Of a DNA stretch of 12,940 nucleotides, positions 1 through 5,592 are shown one piece after another. The position numbers and the translations under genes were made by a program. Position 1 is the first letter of the stretch. Each line of letters starts with the position of its first letter. The stretch is from Bacteroidales bacterium (GTDB lineage Bacteria > Bacteroidota > Bacteroidia > Bacteroidales > UBA7960): contig SKSI01000010.1 in the NCBI GenBank assembly GCA_007123065.1, positions 1-12,940 on the forward strand, written 5' to 3'. Below the pieces are notes generated by a model. That model saw only the letters and a list, made by a program, of their open reading frames with translations, was not told where the DNA came from and did no database searches.

Positions 1-1
1 C

Positions 2-301
2 GACAAGCTGGATAAGTACTCCAGCAGTTTCAGCAACTGGGCAATATTGTTGCTGCACCACATCAAACCATTCCATACGGTTGCTATTGCCGGTCCGGAT
101 GCTGTTCAAAAAGTAAACACCATTATGGGTCATTATTATCCTGACAGCCTGATTGCCGCCACCACAGAAGAACCGGTCGCTGATGTCGTTGATGTTTTGA
201 AAAACCGTTTTGACAAAAAAACCACAAAAGTGTACGTTTGCAGCATGGGAACCTGTAAAGCGCCTGTCGAAGATGTGCAGGATGCATTAAGGCTGTTTTA
301 A
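2..301 (+). CDS. Thioredoxin domain-containing protein (YyaL/DUF255 family), C-terminal end only
   Basis: This is the last 99 codons of a gene that begins before the window; the frame is open from base 2 to a TAA at 299-301. The family (YyaL, human SPATA20) has an N-terminal thioredoxin-like domain followed by an alpha/alpha barrel and is around 650-700 residues long. What is visible here is the C-terminal signature: an S-x-F-S-N-W-A-type stretch near the left edge, then the tail segment with VCSMGTCKAPVED, in which two cysteines lie five apart as in family members. The catalytic thioredoxin part is outside the window, so its activity cannot be judged. The cellular role of the family is poorly defined. 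A second, divergent copy of this same tail occurs at 3127-3346. Family assignment is fairly sure; function is not known. Confidence 0.75.
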   Translation, partial: DKLDKYSSSFSNWAILLLHHIKPFHTVAIAGPDAVQKVNTIMGHYYPDSLIAATTEEPVADVVDVLKNRFDKKTTKVYVCSMGTCKAPVEDVQDALRLF

Positions 302-350
302 TAACTCATTTGTTAAAGAAATAGGCATTTGAAGTTGCTTGCTGGAAACA

Positions 351-414
351 CTCTTCGCGTTCTTGGCGTCTTTGCGGTAAAAGAATACCGCTAAGGCGCA
401 GAGGTCGCAAAGAG
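351..414. repeat. Long imperfect hairpin, dispersed-repeat-like
   Basis: The arms 351-379 and 386-414 are inverted copies matching at 22 of 29 positions, with a 6-base loop (AAAGAA). The arms carry the GCGTCTTTGCGGTA / TACCGCTAAGGCGC style sequence that I recall as a common intergenic repeat in Bacteroidota and some other phyla. It lies about 50 bases after the YyaL stop and on the terminator side of the convergently arranged symporter gene, so a role as a two-way terminator or mRNA-stabilising hairpin is possible but inferred. There is no long T-run after either arm. Confidence 0.55.
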
Positions 415-450
415 CTAAGTCTGTGCTTATCGGTGTTCCATTCAATCAAA

Positions 451-507
451 TGGCACACGGATTCCGCAAGTGCGGGACGGATTAAACTGATTTGCGCAGA
501 TAAAAAG
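451..507. repeat. ACGGATT direct repeats with small hairpin
   Basis: ACGGATT occurs at 457-463 and 477-483, a spacing of 20, followed by a further GATT within AAACTGATTTGCGCAGATAAAA. Between the two copies CCGCA-AG-TGCGG (464-475) is a perfect 5-bp hairpin. The arrangement resembles the CACGGATT...ACTGATT...CAGATAAAA class of scattered intergenic repeats that I have seen in Bacteroidota genomes; this family link is from memory. The spacer 302-546 shows no coding potential, and this element with the preceding hairpin is its only recognisable content. Confidence 0.4.
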
Positions 508-546
508 AATTGGGCCTATTAAGCGTGCGCTTAACACAAAATTATT

Positions 547-2187
547 TTACCAAAACACCGCATACAACACCACCAGAATGATCATAACAGCATAAGCGGA
601 GATATTAAACTTCTTGCCTGTTATAAATGTTTTCCGTGGCAGGGCAATCGCTTTTGGATCTTCATCATAGTTTGACGTTAAAAGGCTTACCATTGTGATT
701 ACCGCCATGGTGATGATGCACGTGTATAACATCTGATCCAGGAAAGGCATTTCGACGGGCAGCAGTTTGAGAGCAAGGGCCACCGGAATTGATGATATGA
801 CACCAACAATTGCACCTGTGCTGCTGGCCTTCTTGTAAAACAATCCCATAAGGAATACTGCGAGAATGCCCGGACTAACCACCCCTGTGTATTCCTGGAT
901 GTATTGAAACATCTGCGGCATTGCCTCCAGAGCGGGAGCTATAAATACTGCAACAGCAAGTGCTATCATAACGGCAATGCGTCCAACGAATACCAGGTCG
1001 CTGCCATCGGTACGTTTCGAAAAATAGGGTTTGTAGATGTCCATTGTAAAGATCGTGGATGTGGAGTTAAGCATGGAAGCCAGCGACGACACGATGGCTG
1101 CCGTAAGTGCTGCAACCACCAGTCCCTTGATCCCCGTGGGTATGAAGGTTCTGATCAGCCACGGATAAGAAATGTCGTAAACAATCGAACCATCGGGCCT
1201 TGTAAAATCGGAACGGATGTTTTCGATAATTGCGGTGCCTTCGGGTTGGGTAAACAATACGAAAGCGATGATTCCCGGAACAACCACAAAAACAGGGAGC
1301 AACAGCTTGAGGAAAGCAGCAAAAGCGAGTCCTTTTTGTGCCTCTTTCAACGACTTGGCTGCCAGTGCACGTTGAATGATATACTGGTTGAAGCCCCAGT
1401 AATACAAGTTGGCCACCCACATCCCGCCAATCAGCACACCGATTCCTGGAAGGTTCATGAACTGCGGGTTGTCGCGACTGAGTATCATGCTGAACTTGTC
1501 GCCGGCACTGTTGTACAGATGGCTGGCTCCGGCCATCACGCCACCGTCAGGCGTTAGGTGGTGCAGGGCGATCATGGTGGTAATAAGGCCGCCCACAACA
1601 AGCAGTACTACCTGGATCACATCTGTCCAGGCAACGGCCGACAGTCCGCCCCAGATCGAATATGCCGCGGCAAACAAAGCAAGGCCTATTATGAAGCTCA
1701 TCCGCATGGAGCCGTCGCCATTGCCAAGGATGGTGTCGAGGGCCGTTGCTCCCAGGAACAGCACCGATGTAAGGTTTACAAAAATGAAAAGGGATATCCA
1801 GAAAATGGCCAGGATGGTTTTCAGGTTGGTATTGAAGCGTCTTTCAATGAACTGTGGAATGGTAAACAATCCCTCCTTGATGAATATGGGAAGGAAAAAT
1901 TTAGCCACTACGATCAGGGTGAGTGCGGCCATCCATTCGTAGGAAGCAATGGCCAATCCGATTGCAAATCCTGAACCCGACATACCAATAAACTGTTCTG
2001 CAGAAATGTTGGCAGCAATCAGTGATGCACCGATTGCCCAGAAGGGCAGGCTCTTCCCGGCCAGGAAGTAATCTTCGGCGCTTTTCTTTTCCCCCTTTTT
2101 GGTTCGCGAAACCCAAAGCCCCACCGATAAAATCAGCACGCCATAGGCAGCAAAAATGATATAATCCAGTGTATCAAATGTTGCCAT
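547..2187 (-). CDS. Sodium/sugar symporter, SLC5 (vSGLT-like) family
   Basis: The 546-residue membrane protein is very similar to the Vibrio parahaemolyticus galactose symporter vSGLT, which couples inward Na+ flow to hexose uptake. The N-terminal half has the SLC5 signature DYFLAGKSLPFWAIGASL at about residues 39-56, then AANISAEQFIGMSGSG at about 58-73, which contains the family's sugar-contacting Asn60 and Gln65, and Glu84 in ASYEW. The gate and sugar-binding motif YYWGFNQYIIQR and the Na+-site motif AAIVSSLASMLNS follow in order. About 13 hydrophobic segments are visible. The protein stops right after the segment ending LYAVFW, where vSGLT as I recall it continues into one more helix; this may be normal for Bacteroidota relatives. 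The actual substrate cannot be fixed from sequence, but galactose or glucose is the best guess. It is a single-gene unit, with a consensus -7 element upstream at 2239-2246. Confidence 0.93.
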   Translation of the reverse strand: MATFDTLDYIIFAAYGVLILSVGLWVSRTKKGEKKSAEDYFLAGKSLPFWAIGASLIAANISAEQFIGMSGSGFAIGLAIASYEWMAALTLIVVAKFFLPIFIKEGLFTIPQFIERRFNTNLKTILAIFWISLFIFVNLTSVLFLGATALDTILGNGDGSMRMSFIIGLALFAAAYSIWGGLSAVAWTDVIQVVLLVVGGLITTMIALHHLTPDGGVMAGASHLYNSAGDKFSMILSRDNPQFMNLPGIGVLIGGMWVANLYYWGFNQYIIQRALAAKSLKEAQKGLAFAAFLKLLLPVFVVVPGIIAFVLFTQPEGTAIIENIRSDFTRPDGSIVYDISYPWLIRTFIPTGIKGLVVAALTAAIVSSLASMLNSTSTIFTMDIYKPYFSKRTDGSDLVFVGRIAVMIALAVAVFIAPALEAMPQMFQYIQEYTGVVSPGILAVFLMGLFYKKASSTGAIVGVISSIPVALALKLLPVEMPFLDQMLYTCIITMAVITMVSLLTSNYDEDPKAIALPRKTFITGKKFNISAYAVMIILVVLYAVFW

Positions 2188-2238
2188 TGTTTAGATTTTG
2201 ATATGGATAATAAGTTGAGTGGTTTAAAACAAGCATTG

Positions 2239-2272
2239 CAAATATAAGGCAGAAATATAGAAGAAAAATCAA
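2239..2272 (-). promoter_or_regulatory. Putative Bacteroidota sigma-A promoter for the symporter gene
   Basis: On the minus strand, TATATTTG (2246 down to 2239) matches the Bacteroidota -7 consensus TAnnTTTG exactly. A TTG (2272-2270) lies 23 bases upstream of it, at the long end of the usual range for the -33 TTTG element. The predicted transcript would begin near 2232 and have a leader of about 45 bases before the ATG at 2187. No Shine-Dalgarno sequence is seen, as is usual in this phylum. Confidence 0.45.
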
Positions 2273-2317
2273 CATTAAGCTAATATTTAGTTGACATGTA
2301 TTGCTGATTTTTGTATT

Positions 2318-2545
2318 ATGAATTCTTCAATTACAATATTATTGGTTGATGATGATCCCGATATATTGACATTTATCGGGTACAATCTGAAAAAAGAGGG
2401 CTTCAGGGTTCTTTTTGCCAATAATGGTCTCGACGCCATTGATCAGGCAATCATACACCATCCTGATCTGATTCTGTTGGATGTGATGATGCCGGAACTT
2501 TACGGTATTGAAACTTGTTACCGACTAAGAAATATCCCTGGGAGG
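2318..2545 (+). pseudogene. Response regulator receiver domain, 3'-truncated remnant
   Basis: The best start is the ATG at 2318, although the frame stays open back to a TTG at 2291. The first ~75 residues are a clear CheY-like receiver: ILLVDDDPD carries the acidic pocket (Asp11-Asp13) and LILLDVMMPE carries the phospho-acceptor Asp55. Similarity stops after RLRNIPG near 2540, before the conserved Thr of beta-4 and Lys of beta-5, and there is no output domain. The frame then runs out-of-register through foreign sequence to a stop at 2621-2623. A truncated receiver lacking half the fold is very unlikely to work. The usual Asp-Gly after MPE appears as Tyr-Gly, a possible sign of decay. No cognate kinase is adjacent; the histidine kinase at 9060 is too far away to link with confidence. 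Confidence 0.7.
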
Positions 2546-2546
2546 G

Positions 2547-2819
2547 ATGCAATATCACTGGTTAAAAGAGGAGCTGCCAAGGCTCAGGAGCGACATGCGC
2601 TGGGTTCTTGTAAACTACTATAAACCGGCTTTCCCGGCAGTGAAAGACCCTGAAGATTATCGTTTTGCACGTGTCAGTGAATACTGGGTCCCCCTGTTTG
2701 ATCAATACCGCCCGGACCTGGTAATAGAGTCTGACGGCCATTGCCTCAAAAGAACGCTTTCGATCTTAAATGGCCAACAAGTGTCATGTCAACACTACTT
2801 TAGCCGGCCCAAGTCTTGA
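2547..2819 (+). pseudogene. Metallophosphoesterase (purple acid phosphatase-like) internal fragment
   Basis: The reading frame starting QYHWLKEELPRL, continuing through WVLVNYYKPAFPAVKDP and YWVPLFDQY, and reaching LVIESDGHCLKRT resembles the C-terminal half of the calcineurin-like phosphoesterase domain of purple acid phosphatase-type enzymes. The GH in SDGH is the usual metal-ligand motif. The N-terminal metal-binding motifs (DxH, GDxxD, GNH) are absent and the similarity fades after about 2780, before the expected C-terminal part. Relatives have His where this piece has the second Tyr of NYYKP (codon 2619-2621), so one metal ligand seems lost. The piece is in another frame from the receiver remnant it abuts. 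I read it as a dead fragment rather than a small gene; the family call is good, the exact ends are uncertain. Confidence 0.65.
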
Positions 2820-3126
2820 TCTTTTTCCTCAGTTACGAGGTGTTCGGAATTCCATACGGTGGCTGGAGCTCAAACGATGCCCTTCATTGCCGCGTCAGGG
2901 AAATTCCTGACATGGAGATGCTGTACATTTACCATCAACCTGTTTTTGAAGACCAGCAGGCGCATCATGATTACGAGATCAGGGCGCGCATCATCCCAAA
3001 GAGCGGGCAACCGGTTATTCATGATTCGCTAAAAGTTTAATACCGTGCAGATGATCAGGATTTTACCTATGAATTAATGACATACGACGAAAACCATTGG
3101 TACACGGCTTACATCCCTCAACAGGA
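2804..3126 (+). pseudogene. Peptidylarginine deiminase (PPAD-like, agmatine deiminase superfamily) C-terminal fragment with in-frame stop
   Basis: The frame contains SSNDALHCRVREIPDMEMLY, closely matching the catalytic-cysteine segment of Porphyromonas gingivalis peptidylarginine deiminase (NTDALHCRTHEVADKGYLY, recalled). The cysteine codon is 2888-2890. It is followed by the start of the Ig-like domain found after the catalytic domain in that family (YEIRARIIPKSGQPVIHDSL, then YRADDQDFTY). A TAA at 3038-3040 breaks the frame exactly between KV and YRADD, where a tyrosine codon would be expected, and the frame stays open and homologous beyond it. All of the catalytic domain before the cysteine loop is missing, so the substrate-binding Asp and His residues are absent. 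Similarity ends near 3124 at AYIPQQ, where the YyaL tail takes over in the same frame. A nonfunctional remnant is the clear reading. Confidence 0.7.
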
Positions 3127-3346
3127 TGCCGGACCGGATGCTCCTAAAAAAGCAGCTGAGCTTGCGAATCATTATCTGCCCGATGCCCTGTTGGCAGTCA
3201 CAAAGGATGAAGAAGACATCAAAGCCATTCCGGTTCTTTCCGGTCGGTATTCCGACAAGAGCTTGACACATGTTTGCAGCTTCGGCAGTTGTAAATTGCC
3301 TGTAGAAACTGTTGAGGAGGCGTTAAAACAACTTAATAGGAAATAA
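3127..3346 (+). pseudogene. Second YyaL/DUF255 protein C-terminal fragment
   Basis: The last 72 codons before the TAA at 3344-3346 align with the tail of the protein ending at 301: AGPDA, then HYLPDALLAV against HYYPDSLIAA, then VCSFGSCKLPVETVEEAL against VCSMGTCKAPVEDVQDAL. The two are clearly related but differ at about half of their residues, so this is not a recent copy. The bases at 3127-3141 match 14 of 15 with 88-102 of the first gene. The thioredoxin domain and the barrel are missing. The frame is joined without a break to the preceding deiminase piece and opens at an ATG at 3077, so a hybrid peptide of 89 residues could be translated, but nothing suggests that it has a role. Confidence 0.65.
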
Positions 3347-3361
3347 AAATGCAATCTTTTT

Positions 3362-3369
3362 TATATTTG
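3362..3369 (+). promoter_or_regulatory. Putative -7 element upstream of the DUF2891 gene
   Basis: TATATTTG matches the Bacteroidota -7 consensus TAnnTTTG exactly and lies just after the end of the gene-fragment region. A transcript starting near 3376 would have a leader of about 60 bases before the GTG at 3435. No good TTTG is seen at the -33 position, which lowers confidence. Confidence 0.4.
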
Positions 3370-3434
3370 TAGAATCATTTGTACAGTTTCAATACAAAAC
3401 GCATTTTTATATTCATCATAATTTCCTTTGATCT

Positions 3435-4559
3435 GTGGCAACCCATAAACTCTTAAGAAACATTGTTATTGTTTTAGCAGTTTTCACCTTGTCCCCCTTA
3501 CATGCAAACGGGGTTTTTTCTCAAAGCAATGAGAATGAGAAAAAGATGCACCACTCCAGCCTGCCATTCACTGAGGAGATGGCCTCATACTTGTATCATT
3601 TTGCCTTTGATTGCATTGACAAGGAGTACCCCAATAAGCCGGGTCATGTGATGGGCGATGACAGCTACCTGCTGCCGCCCCGTGAGATGCACCCGGCTTT
3701 CTATGGCTGCTTTGACTGGCATTCAGCAGTTCACGGACATTGGACGCTGACCAATATTTTAATGCAATTCCCCGGATTTGAGCACGAAGATGCCATCATC
3801 ACAAAGCTTCAACACAACATCACGGAAGAAAACATCCGGGCAGAAATTCGTTTTTTCGAAGATGAGCACAATACCACATTTCAGCGCACTTATGGCTGGG
3901 CATGGTTTCTCAAGCTCGCGGAAACACTGCGCGAATGGAGTCACCCTGCAGCAGCTGAAATGCACAAAAACATCCTGCCGCTGGAGCAACTTCTGGCTGA
4001 TCGTTTCATTGAATTTCTTGAAGTACTCAATTATCCCATTCGCGTCGGTGAGCATACAAACACAGCCTTTGGAATGTCGTTTGCCTATGACTATGCCGTG
4101 AAATATCATCCTGAACTGGCTTTGGCTATTGAGAGCAAAGCACGCGAATTCTATTTACAGGATCGCGGCTGTCCGCTTACCTGGGAACCCGGGGGCTTCG
4201 ATTTTCTTTCACCCTGCCTGCAGGAAGCATCCCTGATGCTCAAGGTGCTCCCACAGGAAGAATTTGAACCCTGGCTGGAAGAATTTCTGCCGGGCCTCAT
4301 GGATTATCCCGAAAAATTCCTGATTCCGGCTGTAGTTCCTGATGCCTCCGATGGCAAGCTGGCGCACCTCGACGGATTAAATTTCAGCAGGGCCTGGTGC
4401 CTGTTTGAAATGGGCCAGGCTCTGCAAAATAAACAATTGATTGACCTCGGTACACATCATTTTCAATACAGCTACAATAAAATGGACGCCGACGAATATG
4501 CCGGATCACACTGGCTGGCGTCGTTTGCAGTGTATGCGTTGATAAAATATGGGATGTAA
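3435..4559 (+). CDS. Exported DUF2891 family protein
   Basis: The 374-residue protein belongs to the DUF2891 family, whose biochemical function is not established. The family hallmark HPAFYGCFDWHSAVHGHW is at about residues 86-103, with RTYGWAWFLKL near 150, HTNTAFGMSFAYDYA near 206, GGFDFLSPCLQEASLM after residue 250, and GSHWLASFAVYAL at the end, so it appears full length. The chosen GTG start is the first possible one after an in-frame TGA at 3429-3431. It gives a signal peptide (Lys5/Arg8, then a hydrophobic run NIVIVLAVFTLSPL and a likely cleavage near LHA). The next start, the ATG at 3546, would remove that signal. Clusters of His, Trp and acidic residues in the hallmark suggest a binding or active site, but that is inference. 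It stands alone, convergent with aroC and 55 bases from it. Confidence 0.85.
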   Translation: MATHKLLRNIVIVLAVFTLSPLHANGVFSQSNENEKKMHHSSLPFTEEMASYLYHFAFDCIDKEYPNKPGHVMGDDSYLLPPREMHPAFYGCFDWHSAVHGHWTLTNILMQFPGFEHEDAIITKLQHNITEENIRAEIRFFEDEHNTTFQRTYGWAWFLKLAETLREWSHPAAAEMHKNILPLEQLLADRFIEFLEVLNYPIRVGEHTNTAFGMSFAYDYAVKYHPELALAIESKAREFYLQDRGCPLTWEPGGFDFLSPCLQEASLMLKVLPQEEFEPWLEEFLPGLMDYPEKFLIPAVVPDASDGKLAHLDGLNFSRAWCLFEMGQALQNKQLIDLGTHHFQYSYNKMDADEYAGSHWLASFAVYALIKYGM

Positions 4560-4614
4560 ATGTGGAATATGAAACGCCTATGTGTGCTGATTTGCCGCGA
4601 ACAAGCTTCTGGCT

Positions 4615-5592
4615 TTAAGCTTTTCCTGCCTGCAGTTTAAGGTCTGCCAATGCAATAGCGGTTATCGCTTCGATCACAACCGGCACCCTGAGTGCAATGC
4701 AGGCATCATGGCGGCCTTTTACTTCCAGGGTTTCCATTTCGCCGCTCTTTACGTTGAGTGTTTTTTGTTTTTTTGAGATGCTGGAGGTGGGTTTTACAGC
4801 CACTCTGAACAGCAGTTCGTTGCCATTGGTAAGTCCGCCGCTGATGCCCCCGGCGTTGTTTGAGGCGGTTTTGCCGCTTTCGTCAACGATTACATCATTA
4901 TGTTCGCTGCCTTTCATTGCAGCGGCAGCAAACCCGGAGCCAAACTCAATGCCTTTGATGGCAGGGACGGCAAAAGCCAAATGGCTGATAACAGATTCTA
5001 CAGCGTCAAAGAAAGGTTCTCCCCATCCGACAGGAATGTTGCTGGCAAGACATTCTACCAGGCCGCCGATGCTGTTTCCTTCATTCAGTGCTTCCCCGAC
5101 AGCTTTCCCGATGTCTTTTCTGCCTCCGGCTTCAAGGAGTTTGGCAGCAACAGAAACATCGCCCAGAATTTTTTTTGCCACCACCCCGGCAGCCACCAGT
5201 GCCAATGTGAGCCTTCCGCTGAAGTGCCCGCCACCGCGGGGATCATTAAAGCCCTTATACCTTCGGGCAGCTACAAAATCAGCGTGACCCGGACGTGGCC
5301 TGTCGCGCAGGTGGTCGTAATCACCGGAGCGCACGTTTCTGTTGGCAAACAATACCGTTAACGGTGCTCCGGTGGTGTACCCATTGTAACAACCGCTGAT
5401 GATCTCAGGACTGTCATCCTCTTTGCGGGACGTGGTGCCGCGGGCACCGGACTTGCGACGGTCGAGGTCTGCAAAAAAATCATCAATTTCCAACGGTATG
5501 CCAGGAGGGCATCCGTCTAAACAAATGCCCACGTACGGGCCATGCGATTCACCAAAAATGTGGGTTCTGAATATTCGTCCGAAGCTGTTCAT
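4615..5592 (-). CDS. aroC: Chorismate synthase
   Basis: It catalyses the last step of the shikimate pathway, eliminating phosphate from EPSP to give chorismate with reduced FMN as cofactor. The 325-residue protein shows the family signatures: FGESHG at residues 13-18, the basic RRKSGARGTTSRKEDD stretch near 45-60, RPGHADF near 100, DPRGGGHFSGRLT near 117, NAGGISGG, and GRHDACIALRVPVVIEA near the end. It is about 30-35 residues shorter than typical enzymes (around 355-365). The shortfall falls in the middle, between VAKKIL and EGNSIGG, where the Escherichia coli enzyme has a longer segment; all catalytic motifs are kept. Its ATG overlaps the aroA stop (ATGA), implying translational coupling. 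It is the last gene of the aroB-E-A-C run. Confidence 0.96.
   Translation of the reverse strand: MNSFGRIFRTHIFGESHGPYVGICLDGCPPGIPLEIDDFFADLDRRKSGARGTTSRKEDDSPEIISGCYNGYTTGAPLTVLFANRNVRSGDYDHLRDRPRPGHADFVAARRYKGFNDPRGGGHFSGRLTLALVAAGVVAKKILGDVSVAAKLLEAGGRKDIGKAVGEALNEGNSIGGLVECLASNIPVGWGEPFFDAVESVISHLAFAVPAIKGIEFGSGFAAAAMKGSEHNDVIVDESGKTASNNAGGISGGLTNGNELLFRVAVKPTSSISKKQKTLNVKSGEMETLEVKGRHDACIALRVPVVIEAITAIALADLKLQAGKA

Noticed and set aside
904..1974. Several open frames on the plus strand across the symporter gene
   Set aside because: They lie opposite the well-supported symporter, have Cys/His/Arg-rich low-quality translations and match no family I know; they are antisense shadows.
2291..2317. 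Promoter for the receiver remnant from TTGAC and GATTTTTG
   Set aside because: The spacing between the two parts is only 12 bases and the start would fall almost on the ATG; likely chance in AT-rich DNA.
3077..3346. An intact small gene of 89 codons
   Set aside because: Its first part is the tail of the deiminase remnant and the rest is a YyaL tail; homology extends upstream past a stop, so it is a fused remnant.
2318..3346. A toxin-antitoxin, phage or defence island in the fragment region
   Set aside because: All pieces match ordinary cellular protein families and no integrase, transposase, repeat boundary or attachment site is visible.
4603..4622. AAGCTT...AAGCTT inverted pair between the DUF2891 and aroC stops as a shared terminator
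   Set aside because: The stem is only 6 bp, it includes the aroC stop and last codons, and no T-run follows it on the plus strand; too weak to call.
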